A stretch of 64,000 nt of DNA from Pseudomonadota bacterium (GCA_029779435.1 JAKPAM010000242.1:1-64000); one strand, 5' to 3'. Positions 46,476 through 55,174 are shown, counted from the stretch's first letter. A program made the numbers and translations. Notes: generated by a model not told the origin, from the sequence alone.

Positions 46476-48815
46476 TTAGTTGGCACGTATCCGTGACAGC
46501 GTCAGCCCGATGTGCTGGACCACGCCGTTCAACTGCTGCACGCCGCTGCTCAAGTGGCGATCGGTGTCGCCGATCGTGTTCTTCAACTGGCTGGCGAGCG
46601 CGCCGCCGAACTCCTCGAACGAGCGCACCAGCGCGCGATTGATGCCTTCCAGGTATTGCTGGCTCTGCGCCTCGGCGATCTTCAATTGTTCGACGATGCG
46701 ATCGAGGTCGCCGATCATCCGCTGCGACAGGCCCGCTTCCTGGCGCACCGCCGCGATCAGGCCGGTCAGCGCCTGCACCTGCGTGTCGACGGTCTGGCGC
46801 GTCTCGTCGTACCGCGCGAAGCCGGTCTGTACGGCCTGGGCCGACTGCGCCAGCGCTTCGCTGGTCGCCGCCATGTGCGCGGCCGTCGCGTTCGACCGGT
46901 CGAGCACGCCGCTGACCGCCTGTCCGGCCGCTTCGAAGCGCTGCGCGGCCGCCGCCAGGCTGCCGGCTCCGGTGCTCAGGCCGGCGATCGCCTTCCCCGT
47001 CGCCTGGCCCAGCAGGTCGATGTGGCGCTGGGTCTGCGCGCCCTGGCGCACGACGGCTTCGAGCAGGCCGTTGATCTGCGTCGACAGGTCGCCGACCATC
47101 GTCTTCGTGTGCGTCGACAATTCCCCGACCAGGTCCTTGGTGTGCGTCGACAGCTCCCCGACCAGGTTCCTGGTCTGCGTCGACAGCCCGCCGACCAGAT
47201 CCCGGGTGTGGGTCGACAACCCGCCCACCAGATCCTGCGTGTGCGAAGCCAGCCGTGTGCCGCGCGCCTCGTCCTGCGATGACGCGGCTTCACGCACGCG
47301 ATCCAGGTGCGAGACGAAACCGCGCATCTCGTCGAGCAGCAGCGTCTGCATCGTCACCGACTGCGTGACCGCGTCTTCGAGACTGCCGTTCAGGCGATCG
47401 GTCATCGCCTGGCCCGATTCGCGCACGTCCTGTATCAGCGCCTGCAGCGACGATGCGATTGCGGCCTGCGAGGCTTGCTGCGAAGACTGCTCGTGGGCGA
47501 TCGCCGCGCTTGCGCGCGCCATTGCCGAGTCGATCGTCTCGCCCGCGCGGGTCATCGTCGCATCGATCGTCGCGCCCACGCGCTTCATCGCGGCATCCAT
47601 CGCACCTTCGATGGCCTTGCCGATCGCAGCGCCGTCGATCGCAGGGACCGGCGGAACGGGTGCCACGGCCGGCGCGGCCTCGGCTTTCTGCTGCGCGGTC
47701 TTCATCATCCGCGCGATCTGGCTCAACTGGTTCGACGGCACGGCCAGCGCGGTGCTCAGCCGATCGCCGATCGTGTCGGCCAGTTTCGGGCCGAGATCGC
47801 CCAGCCGTGCCTGCATCGTGTCGCCGACGCCGCGCGCGACCGCTTGTCCGACGCGCTCGCCGATCCGTTCGGCCAACGAATCGCCCAGCGTATTGCCGAT
47901 ACGCTCGCCGATCGCGTCGGCCAGCGCCTGCTGCGCGTCGCGCTGCGAGGCGATCTGCCGGTCGGCCAGCGTCGTCATCAGCGTCGACAGTTCCTGTACC
48001 AGCGATCGCTTCAGTTCCGCGGCATGAACTTCGGCCTTCTCGGACGAGGCGACCAGCCGCGACAGGTATTCCTCGCCGGCGCCGGTCGCGTACAGCCCGT
48101 CGATCGCGTGCGTCAGCGCCTCGACCTGGCGATAGAACAGCGCCAGGCACAGCCGGCTCGTGAACGTGACGAACATCGCGCAGCCGATCGCCAGCGCCGA
48201 CACGCTGAACGCGTGCGCGACGCCGTCGAGCAGCGGCTTCAGGCCGGCGACCGCGGTGACGGTGTTGCTGGGGTCGAAGCCGCCGAGCCCATCGAGCAGG
48301 CCCGCGAACGTGCCGATGATCCCCAGCCCCGTCAGCACGCCCGGCAGATGCCGCGTGAAGTCGTCGAACAGCCGGTTGTCGACCAGCGTCTCGCGCGTGA
48401 AGAACGCTTCGGCCGGCATCGTCGCGCGCACGCGCCGCGCCGACGGATGCGCGGGGGAGGGGGGTTGGCCCGACGCCTCGGCACCGTGCCGCGCGGCGTC
48501 ATCGGTCTGCTGCGCGTGCAGCGTGTCCGCGTACTCGTCCCACAGGTGGCGCAGCGGCTCGTCGGCCAGCGCACGCGCGACCTCGTCGGGCTCGACCTGT
48601 CCGTTGGCGCGCGCATCGGCGCCGGCCGCCAGCATCCGCAGGCGACGGACGGCGCGCGACAACTGCCAGCCGGTGCGCACGCCTTGCGCCGCGTAGCCGA
48701 TAACGAAGCACAGGGTCAGCATCGCGACGGCGACGAGGACGAACAGAGGCAGCCCGTGCAGATTGTTCAGGCCGGGAACGTTCTGGCTGAGCCAGTTCAA
48801 CAATGGCGTAGGCAT
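46476..48815 (-). CDS. zorA: ZorA-like motor protein with long cytoplasmic tail
   Basis: 779 residues. The MotA/TolQ-type membrane part has a first helix (about 22-42), then the paired helices GVLTGLGIIGTFAGLLDGLG (about 159-178) and about 200-228. The remaining 550 residues are a predicted intracellular tail rich in Ala, Gln, Thr and Ser, with long coiled-coil character and an 11-residue tandem repeat (about 521-583, motif LVGxLSTHTxD). In studied Zorya systems the ZorA tail is a long rod needed for defence. First gene of zorA-zorB-zorC, divergent from the thiolase-like gene with 203 bp between starts. Chemotaxis MotA lacks such a tail, so a flagellar role is unlikely. Confidence 0.93.
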   Translation of the reverse strand: MPTPLLNWLSQNVPGLNNLHGLPLFVLVAVAMLTLCFVIGYAAQGVRTGWQLSRAVRRLRMLAAGADARANGQVEPDEVARALADEPLRHLWDEYADTLHAQQTDDAARHGAEASGQPPSPAHPSARRVRATMPAEAFFTRETLVDNRLFDDFTRHLPGVLTGLGIIGTFAGLLDGLGGFDPSNTVTAVAGLKPLLDGVAHAFSVSALAIGCAMFVTFTSRLCLALFYRQVEALTHAIDGLYATGAGEEYLSRLVASSEKAEVHAAELKRSLVQELSTLMTTLADRQIASQRDAQQALADAIGERIGNTLGDSLAERIGERVGQAVARGVGDTMQARLGDLGPKLADTIGDRLSTALAVPSNQLSQIARMMKTAQQKAEAAPAVAPVPPVPAIDGAAIGKAIEGAMDAAMKRVGATIDATMTRAGETIDSAMARASAAIAHEQSSQQASQAAIASSLQALIQDVRESGQAMTDRLNGSLEDAVTQSVTMQTLLLDEMRGFVSHLDRVREAASSQDEARGTRLASHTQDLVGGLSTHTRDLVGGLSTQTRNLVGELSTHTKDLVGELSTHTKTMVGDLSTQINGLLEAVVRQGAQTQRHIDLLGQATGKAIAGLSTGAGSLAAAAQRFEAAGQAVSGVLDRSNATAAHMAATSEALAQSAQAVQTGFARYDETRQTVDTQVQALTGLIAAVRQEAGLSQRMIGDLDRIVEQLKIAEAQSQQYLEGINRALVRSFEEFGGALASQLKNTIGDTDRHLSSGVQQLNGVVQHIGLTLSRIRAN
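47068..47255 (-). repeat. 33-bp tandem repeat in the ZorA tail
   Basis: GTCGACA recurs at 47080, 47113, 47146, 47179 and 47212 with an exact 33-bp period, and a decayed sixth unit follows near 47245. Each unit encodes 11 residues of the type T-x-D-L-V-G-x-L-S-T-H. An 11-residue (hendecad) period is typical of straight or slightly right-handed coiled coils. Copy-number change would alter tail length in steps of about 1.6 nm without a frameshift. Confidence 0.92.
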
Positions 48816-49018
48816 CGCACCAACTCTTTGGCGCCGAAGGCGCGGATCGTGTCGGCAACGAGGCTACGCGCGGGCCGTTGCGGCCAACCGCGGATAAGGG
48901 CGGGGATTGGCCGGGAATTGACGGGAACCGGCCAGCTAAGGAAGCGCTCGCCGATTCACCAGATCGACGTCGGTTATCATCGGGCGCATCCGTATCACCT
49001 TGGATGGAGACCGCCCGC

Positions 49019-50182
49019 ATGCGCAAAGCGCTCGCCTATATCGTCGGTGCCTATGAGCATCCGACCCGTAAAGCCCCTGACAAATCCGTTGCCCAGCTTC
49101 ATGCCGAAGCGGCCCGCGGCGCCCTCGAAGATGCTGGCCTGAGCAAGGACGACGTCGACGGTTACTTCTGTGCGGGCGATGCGCCCGGCATGGGGCCGGT
49201 GTCGATGGTCGAGTACATGAACCTCAACGTGCGACACGTCGACTCGACCGACATCGGCGGTTCGTCGTACATCGCGCACGTCGCGCACGCCGCGCAGGCG
49301 ATCGCCGCCGGCAAGTGCCGGGTCGCGCTGATCACGCTGGCCGGCCGTCCGCGCAGCGAGTCGACCGGCGGCCCGATCCCACGCCCGATCCGTCCCGACG
49401 TGCCGGACGTGGAGTGGGAGCATCCTTATGAACCGATCGTGCCCAACATGTACGCGATGGTCGCGATGCGCCACATGCACGAGTTCGGCACGACGCCCGA
49501 GCAGCTCGCGTGGGTGCGCGTGGCCGCGTCGCATCATGCGCAGTACAACCCGCACGCGATGATGCGCGACGTCGTCACCGTCGAGCAGGTCGTGCAGTCG
49601 CCGATGATCGCCGATCCGCTGCACCGTCTCGACTGCTGCGTGATCAGCGACGGAGCCGGCGCACTGATCGTCACCGACGAGGCCACGGCCAAGAGCCTGA
49701 AGCGGCCGCTCGTCAAGGTCATCGGTGCGGGCGAGGCCATCAAGGGGCAGGCCGGCGGCGCCGTCGACCTCACGTATTCGGCGGGCGTGTGGTCCGGCGC
49801 CAAGGCCTTCGAGCAGGCCCGCGTCACGCACCAGGACATCAAGTACGCGTCGATCTACGACAGCTTCACGATCACCGTGCTGCTGCAGCTCGAGGACCTG
49901 GGCTTCTGCAAGAAGGGCGAGGGCGGCAAGTTCGTGTCCGACGGCAACCTGATCTCGGGCGTCGGCAAGCTGCCGTTCAACACCGATGGCGGCGGGCTGT
50001 GCAACAACCACCCGGCCAACCGCGGCGGCATCACCAAGGTCATCGAGGCGGTGCGCCAGTTGCGCGGCGAAGCGCATCCGGCCGTGCAGGTGCCCAACTG
50101 CGATATCGCGCTCGCGCACGGCACCGGCGGCTCGCTGGGTACCCGGCACGGCAGTGCCACGCTGATCCTCGAACGGGAGTGA
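49019..50182 (+). CDS. thiolase-fold protein lacking the catalytic cysteines
   Basis: 387 residues, thiolase superfamily (SCP2/acetyl-CoA acetyltransferase-like). Where thiolases have N-C-x-S-G with the nucleophilic Cys, this protein reads TDIGGSSYIAH (about residues 77-87). The second active-site Cys near the C-terminus is also missing (IALAHGTGGSLGTR). The His segment NNHPANRGG remains. Such Cys-less proteins paired with a DUF35 partner include the steroid side-chain aldolase Ltp2-ChsH2, so an acyl-CoA retro-aldolase is a better guess than a thiolase. The ATG at 49019 has GGAGA at a normal distance. The DUF35 gene starts 4 bp after its stop. Confidence 0.88.
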   Translation: MRKALAYIVGAYEHPTRKAPDKSVAQLHAEAARGALEDAGLSKDDVDGYFCAGDAPGMGPVSMVEYMNLNVRHVDSTDIGGSSYIAHVAHAAQAIAAGKCRVALITLAGRPRSESTGGPIPRPIRPDVPDVEWEHPYEPIVPNMYAMVAMRHMHEFGTTPEQLAWVRVAASHHAQYNPHAMMRDVVTVEQVVQSPMIADPLHRLDCCVISDGAGALIVTDEATAKSLKRPLVKVIGAGEAIKGQAGGAVDLTYSAGVWSGAKAFEQARVTHQDIKYASIYDSFTITVLLQLEDLGFCKKGEGGKFVSDGNLISGVGKLPFNTDGGGLCNNHPANRGGITKVIEAVRQLRGEAHPAVQVPNCDIALAHGTGGSLGTRHGSATLILERE

Positions 50183-50186
50183 ACCG

Positions 50187-50576
50187 ATGAAGAAAGAAAT
50201 CGCCGCGCCGGTCCTCAGCGCCGAGAGCCGTCCTTATTACGAAGCCGCCGCCACCGGCAAGTTCCTGATCAAGCGCTGCACGGCCTGCCAGAAGAACTTC
50301 TGGTATCCGCGCGCGATCTGCCCGTTCTGCATGAGCAGCGATACCGAATGGCTGGAGGCCTCGGGCCAGGGCACCGTCTACACGTACAGCGTGTTGCGCC
50401 GTGCGAAGGTACCTTACGTGCTCGCTTATGTGACGCTGGATGAAGGTCCGACGATGCTGACCAACCTGGTCAACTTCGATCACGACGCGATCCGGATCGG
50501 GCAGAAAGTGCGGGTGACGTTCGAGACCGCGGTCAACGGCGCCAAGGTGCCGATGTTCGAGCCGCGGGCGGACTGA
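50187..50576 (+). CDS. Zn-ribbon/OB-fold (DUF35) partner protein
   Basis: 129 residues. An N-terminal helix (about 14-30) is followed by a rubredoxin-like zinc ribbon, CTACQKNFWYPRAICPFC (two C-x2-C pairs), and an OB-fold (about 60-125: GTVYTYSVLRR, VLAYVTLDEG). DUF35 proteins act as acyl-CoA-binding partners of thiolase-fold enzymes. The tight linkage to the Cys-less thiolase gene suggests an obligate complex. Confidence 0.93.
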   Translation: MKKEIAAPVLSAESRPYYEAAATGKFLIKRCTACQKNFWYPRAICPFCMSSDTEWLEASGQGTVYTYSVLRRAKVPYVLAYVTLDEGPTMLTNLVNFDHDAIRIGQKVRVTFETAVNGAKVPMFEPRAD

Positions 50577-50615
50577 TCGGCGCGGCCGGACGCTGTTCCA
50601 TCGCGGGCGCCGACG

Positions 50616-51077
50616 ATGCGATCGCTCGAACTGAGGGTGCCGCCGCCGCTGCAAGCGGCCGTGGCCCTGACGCTGATCCTGCTGCTGGGCTGGTGGATAC
50701 CGACGGTCAATGTGCCGTTTCCCGGCCACCGCGTCGTCGCCATCGCCGCGATCGTTTTCGGCGTGCTGGTTGCCGCGGCCGGCATCGTCGCATTTCGCCG
50801 CGCCCGCACCACGCTGAATCCGCACGATCCGTCCCGGACATCATCGATCGTCGACGGAGGCATCTTCCGGTTCACGCGCAATCCGATGTACCTGGGCCTG
50901 ACGATGACGCTGCTGGGCGTTACGTGCTGGCGGGGCACATGGCTCGGGTTGCTGGTGATCGCGGGTTTCGTTGCGTACATCACCCGCTTCCAGATCGAAC
51001 CCGAGGAGCGGATGCTGAGCGCGCGGTTCGGCGACGCTTATCTCGCTTATCGCGCGCGCGTGCGCCGCTGGCTGTAG
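50616..51077 (+). CDS. isoprenylcysteine carboxyl methyltransferase-like membrane protein
   Basis: 153 residues with about four hydrophobic helices. The family motif follows the third helix: FRFTRNPMYLGLTM, then the C-terminal EPEERMLSARFGDAYLAYRARVRRWL. Members methylate small lipidic or other acceptors using S-adenosylmethionine; bacterial substrates are mostly unknown. It begins 39 bp after the DUF35 gene and is followed after 2 bp by a GNAT gene. Confidence 0.92.
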   Translation: MRSLELRVPPPLQAAVALTLILLLGWWIPTVNVPFPGHRVVAIAAIVFGVLVAAAGIVAFRRARTTLNPHDPSRTSSIVDGGIFRFTRNPMYLGLTMTLLGVTCWRGTWLGLLVIAGFVAYITRFQIEPEERMLSARFGDAYLAYRARVRRWL

Positions 51078-51079
51078 CG

Positions 51080-51577
51080 ATGCCCGCGTCGGCGAGGATC
51101 CGCCGGGCGCGACCCGACGAGGCCGACGCGCTAACGGTACTGTGCCTCCGGGCCAAGGCGCACTGGGGGTATCCGGCCGAGCAACTGGCGCGCTGGCATG
51201 ACGCGTTGACGGTGCGTGCCGATGTGCTGGCGAGCCATCCGGCCTGGGTGGCCGAGCGCGATGGGCGGTTGGTCGGCTATTGCCTGTTGCTGGCCGGTGA
51301 GCCGCACTGGTGCCTCGAAGATCTGTTCGTCGATCCGTCGGCGATCGGTCAGGGTATCGGGCGTGCGCTGATGGCCCAGGCGCTCGTCACGGCCCGCGAC
51401 GGCGGCGCGCGCGGATTGACGATCGATGCCGATCCGCATGCCGAAGCGTTCTACCTGTCGCAAGGCGCGCGCCGCGTCGGCACGTGCGCGGCCCCGATTC
51501 CCGGCGAGCCGACGCGCGTGCGGCCGCAGCTGTTGATCGATGGAGCTTGGCCTCGTCAGTGGTCCGTCCCACTGTAG
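51080..51577 (+). CDS. GNAT-family N-acetyltransferase
   Basis: 165 residues from ATG 51080, two bases after the methyltransferase stop; the frame is open further upstream but lies inside that gene. The acetyl-CoA motif is LEDLFVDPSAIGQGIGRALM (about residues 76-95), followed by LTIDADPHAEAFYLSQGARR. The substrate is unknown. The last 22 bases overlap the 3' end of the convergent GNAT gene. Confidence 0.88.
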   Translation: MPASARIRRARPDEADALTVLCLRAKAHWGYPAEQLARWHDALTVRADVLASHPAWVAERDGRLVGYCLLLAGEPHWCLEDLFVDPSAIGQGIGRALMAQALVTARDGGARGLTIDADPHAEAFYLSQGARRVGTCAAPIPGEPTRVRPQLLIDGAWPRQWSVPL

Positions 51578-51963
51578 ATCCACATCGGCACCGTCCGCCC
51601 GGCTCGACTGAATCCCATCGCTTCGTAGAACCTCACCGCGTCACCATCCGCGGTGAGCATGAGCTGGTGGAAGCCGCCGTAGCGCTCGAGCATGGCGTTC
51701 ATCAGTTGGCGACCGATTCCTCGCCGGTGCCAGCTTGGATGAACCAGCATGTGGGGAAAGTAGACGACGAGACTCCCATCGGAGATCGCATTCACGAGGC
51801 CGATCAGGCGGCCATCCGCACGAGCGGTCACGAGCGAATGGGACCCTCGCAGCGCCGACATCAGTTCCGTGGGCTTGCTTGCGGACGACCAATCATTGGC
51901 CGCATAGAGTTCGATCACCTCGTCCGACTCTATTGTCCCGTCGAGGCTGATGATGCAATTCAT
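51556..51963 (-). CDS. GNAT-family N-acetyltransferase
   Basis: 135 residues from ATG 51963, preceded by GGAAAAACG as a weak ribosome site; a TTG 42 bases earlier is less likely. The acetyl-CoA motif is MLVHPSWHRRGIGRQLM (about residues 70-86), then MLTADGDAVRFYEAMGF. It uses more AT-rich codons than its neighbours (for example AACTTC-poor, many AAT, TCA), which may point to transfer. Convergent overlap of 22 bp with the preceding gene. Confidence 0.85.
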   Translation of the reverse strand: MNCIISLDGTIESDEVIELYAANDWSSASKPTELMSALRGSHSLVTARADGRLIGLVNAISDGSLVVYFPHMLVHPSWHRRGIGRQLMNAMLERYGGFHQLMLTADGDAVRFYEAMGFSRAGRTVPMWIYSGTDH

Positions 51964-52153
51964 CGTTTTTCCAGGATTGCTTGATGAGTCGGGCTTACCC
52001 GCCAAAACGCCAGATCGGCAAAGCGACCGTGATGACGCTCAACCCTCTGCTTTCCGACGTCGATCGGCGTCCGCATGCAACGCGGCAAGATAACTCGACG
52101 CTCGCTACCCGGCAATCGTCGGGTCATCATCGCGATTTCCGCGGATAGCGCAT

Positions 52154-52951
52154 TCATCCGCTCGCGGCGCCACGCTCCGCCAGCACCGGCAGCCAGCGTT
52201 CACGCACGATCTTCTCGAAGCCCTTGCCCGTCGGATGCATCTCGTTGGCCCAATGTTCGGCCGACAGCGTTCCGCGGCTGTCGATCTGCGTGACCGTGCC
52301 GCCGAACGTGCGCGTCAGCGCCTGCTGTACATCGCTGAGTCCGTCGATCGCATATCGGATGCAGTCCTGGCGCAGTTCGGCCGGCACATAGGTGCGTTCG
52401 AGTGCCGGCAGCAGCCAGCCTTCACCGCCGAGCACGCCCTTGCCCGACGGGATCGCATAGTCGTAATTGTGCAGGTAGACATGCGCGCGCGGCGCCTGCT
52501 GCTGGATCCGCGCGATCAACCGGCTCAGGCTGTCCTGCACGACGCCGAGCAGCCAGCCCAGCGACGGCCATTCGGTACCCGGCAGGAAGCATTCGGCCGC
52601 CGTCCGGGCGTCGCGGTTGTCGCTGCGCAGCAGCGGGCGCAGGTCGTTGAAGCCGGCGAAATCGTTGCCGCCGCCGCTGATCAGCACCTCGGTCAGGCCG
52701 TCGCCGTACAGCTTCAGCGCCTGCGCGACCTCCTCGCGATAGACGCCGTCGACGTAGTCGATCGCTTCGGCGCCGTTGTGGCCGACCGCGAAGACGATGC
52801 GCTCCTTCTTGCGCATATAGGGCGCCAGATGGTGCAGCAGCGCGCCGCCCGGAAACGGATACCAGAACCACGAATCACCGATCGCCAGCACGCCGGGCAT
52901 CACCCCGTCCTCGGCGAGCTGGCTGGCGTGCCAATAGAAATCCCTGGCCAT
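52154..52951 (-). CDS. SGNH/GDSL-type hydrolase
   Basis: 265 residues. Block I is VLAIGDSWFWYP with the nucleophile Ser27; block III is ISGGGNDFAG (about 91-100); block V is NEMHPTGKGF near the C-terminus with the catalytic His. The residue three before this His is Asn rather than the usual Asp, so the triad may be reduced to a Ser-His pair or use another acid. No signal peptide, so probably cytoplasmic. The start is ATG 52951, with GGAGAA at a good distance; a longer frame begins at TTG 53005. The ester substrate is unknown. Confidence 0.85.
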   Translation of the reverse strand: MARDFYWHASQLAEDGVMPGVLAIGDSWFWYPFPGGALLHHLAPYMRKKERIVFAVGHNGAEAIDYVDGVYREEVAQALKLYGDGLTEVLISGGGNDFAGFNDLRPLLRSDNRDARTAAECFLPGTEWPSLGWLLGVVQDSLSRLIARIQQQAPRAHVYLHNYDYAIPSGKGVLGGEGWLLPALERTYVPAELRQDCIRYAIDGLSDVQQALTRTFGGTVTQIDSRGTLSAEHWANEMHPTGKGFEKIVRERWLPVLAERGAASG

Positions 52952-53096
52952 CGTCTTCTCCGTTGGCGTGCCCGATCGGACATCGATACGAACATTAGCC
53001 GCCAACGCAACGCGTCGCGCATCGTCGAAAGTGATGAAGAACTTCGAGGATCAGGCCCCCGGCGCCTCGGCATGCGTGAGCCAACCAGCGGCTGCT

Positions 53097-54098
53097 TCAG
53101 TCGATCCGGATGTCGGCCCGTTTGATGACCTCGGCGTTGATTCGCAGCTCATTGGCGATTTGCCGCGCGAACGCGTCGGCGCTGACCGTCTGGATGCGAC
53201 CTTCGCGTTCCAGCGGTTCACGGGTGGCGGGGTCGTTCTTCAGGTCGGCGATCGCGGTGGTCAGCATCGCGATCACGCCTGCCGGCGTTCCGGCCGGCGC
53301 CAGCAGGCCGGTCCAGATCGGCATGTTCATCGCCGGCAGGCCGCTGTCGACGGCGCTGGGCGTGTCCGGCAGGTCGGGCCAGCGGTCGTTGGCGGTCACC
53401 ATCAGCGGGCGCAGCGTGCCCGCGCGGATGTGCGGCATCGCCGACAGCGTGTTGAACGCGAAGTCGATCTCGTTGGCCAGCAGCGCCGTCTGCATCGGGG
53501 CGGCCCCGCGATAGGGGACGTGGATCGCCTTCAGGTCCAGCAGCGCGCTCAACTGCGCGCCGGCCAGGTGCAGCAGGTTGCCATTGCCGCCCGATCCATA
53601 AGTCAGCGGTTCGGACTGCCGCCGCGCGACGTCGGCCAGCTCACGCACCGATCGTACGTGGCCGGTGCGCGGATGGCGGGTGTTCACCATCAGGATCATC
53701 GGCGCCGTGATGACCGTCGAGATCGGTGCGAAGTCCCGCGCGACGTCGTAGCGCAGATCCTTGTACAACAGCGGATTGACGGTGATCGAGCTGGTGTTGG
53801 CCACCAGCAGCGTATAGCCGTCGGCATCCGCGCGGGCGCCCGCTTCGGCGGCGAGCATGCCGTTGGCGCCCGGCCGATTCTCGACGATGAACGGCTGGCC
53901 GAGTTTGCGGCGCAGTCCGTCGGCGACGGCCCGTGCGACCAGATCAGTGGTGCTGCCGGGCGGGAACCCGACCAGCAGGCGTACCGGCCGGGCCGGGTAA
54001 TCGTGTGCCGCGGCCTGCGCCCCGCTTTGTGCCCTGACCGGGCCGAACGGTAGCGTGACGCCCAGTGCCAGCGCCCTCTTCAACAACGTGCGACGCAT
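53097..54098 (-). CDS. Bug-family periplasmic receptor
   Basis: 333 residues, TctC/Bug fold: YPARPVRLLVGFPPGSTTD, VENRPGANGMLAAE, DADGYTLLVANTSS, LPDTPSAVDSGLP. Export signal RRTLLKRALALGVTLPFGPVRA. The ATG at 54098 is chosen because GAGGAGA stands just upstream; a TTG seven codons earlier would place the ribosome site inside the gene. Closely similar to the receptor at 59534 (both have GFPPG-S/T-x-TD, VENRPGANGMLAAE, LRYDV), so they are probably duplicated. Last gene of the iclR-carboxylase-CoA-transferase remnant-bug run. Confidence 0.94.
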   Translation of the reverse strand: MRRTLLKRALALGVTLPFGPVRAQSGAQAAAHDYPARPVRLLVGFPPGSTTDLVARAVADGLRRKLGQPFIVENRPGANGMLAAEAGARADADGYTLLVANTSSITVNPLLYKDLRYDVARDFAPISTVITAPMILMVNTRHPRTGHVRSVRELADVARRQSEPLTYGSGGNGNLLHLAGAQLSALLDLKAIHVPYRGAAPMQTALLANEIDFAFNTLSAMPHIRAGTLRPLMVTANDRWPDLPDTPSAVDSGLPAMNMPIWTGLLAPAGTPAGVIAMLTTAIADLKNDPATREPLEREGRIQTVSADAFARQIANELRINAEVIKRADIRID

Positions 54099-54115
54099 GT
54101 TCGTCGGTCTCCTCT

Positions 54116-55161
54116 TCAAAAGCGGATAACGCCGGACCGTGCCAGCGCGGCGATCCGCGCATCGTCGTAGCCGGCGACTTCTTTCAGGATCTCGGCCGTC
54201 TGGGCGCCGAGCGCCGGCGCGGGCCGCGGATCGGCGAGCGGCGTCGCCGAGTACTGGATCGGCAGGCGGATATTGGGTACCCAGCCGAGCGTCGGATGCG
54301 CGACGCGGCTGACGATCCCGCGCTCGCGCGATTCGTCCGAGCGCAGCGCTTCACCGATCGGGCGCACGACGCCGCACGGAATCGACGCCGCGCGCATCCG
54401 CGCCTGCCAATATCGCCATGGCTGCGTCGCGAATACGTCGCCGAGCAACGCGAACAGCGCGTCGCGCTCGCGCATCCGCGGCGCGCGCGTCGCATAGCGC
54501 GGATCGGTGGCCAGGTCCGATCGGTCGATGACCGAGGTCGCCAGACGCGCGAACATGTCGTCGGTGCCGCAGATCAGGAAGAACGGCTCGTCGGCGCTGC
54601 GAAACACGCCGGTCGGGCATGTGTCGCCGCTGACGTTGCCGGTGCGCGGCGCGTCGCGGCCGGTATACAGGTTCTGCATCGCGGCGAACCCGGTCATCGT
54701 CACCGCCGTATCAACGCGCGTGCGACGTCCACGCCCTCGGGTGTCTTCAGGTCCAGCGACAGGCTGCGCTTGTCGCGGTTGCTCCACATGAACGGCGCGC
54801 CCTGCGCCGGCGTCTCGTCGGGCACCGGCGCGAAGTGCCGGAACTCGTCGCCGCGGCCGGGCGATTCGATCTTGATGACGTCGGCCCCCATGTCGGCCAG
54901 CATCATCGTCGCGAACGGGCCGGCGATGAAGTGGCTGAAGTCGACGATGCGGATGCCGCTCAGCGGCAGCGGCGCTTGCGGCGGACGCGGCGCGTGGGTT
55001 GGAAAGTCGGTCAGCGATCGGGCCAACGACCGGGCCGATGATTCGGCCGGTGACCGGGCCAACACGTCGGACGGCGAGCCCGCTGGTGTGTCGATCGGCG
55101 AGCTTGCCGGCGATTTGGTCGGCGAACGGGCCGGCGAGCCTGCCGGGGAGTCGTGCTGCAT
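54116..55161 (-). pseudogene. CaiB/BaiF (class III) CoA-transferase with internal deletion
   Basis: Two pieces of one gene in different frames. The 5' piece (55161 to about 54700) has LPLSGIRIVDFSHFIAGPFATM, DVIKIESPGRGDEFR and DLKTPEGVDVARALI, then stops. The 3' piece (from about 54715 to 54116) resumes at VDTAVTMTGFAAMQNLYTG, followed by TCPTGVFRSADEPFFLICG and a normal C-terminus. In intact relatives about 110-120 residues, including the catalytic Asp region, lie between these points; they are missing and the junction is out of frame. The protein cannot be active. The 5' end also carries an odd Ser-Pro-Ala-rich 55-residue extension. Located 13 bp after the carboxylase gene, it probably once activated the substrate of that enzyme. 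Confidence 0.9.
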
Positions 55162-55174
55162 CGGGCGGGCGTCC

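Noticed and set aside
47068-47255. 33-bp periodic repeat as a CRISPR array
   Set aside because: The units are contiguous with no unique spacers, stay in frame within zorA, and no cas genes are present.
46476-48815. ZorA/ZorB as flagellar MotA/MotB or TolQ/TolR
   Set aside because: The very long repeat-containing cytoplasmic tail, the OmpA-like ZorB and the linked EH-signature gene fit Zorya; no flagellar, chemotaxis or Tol genes are near.
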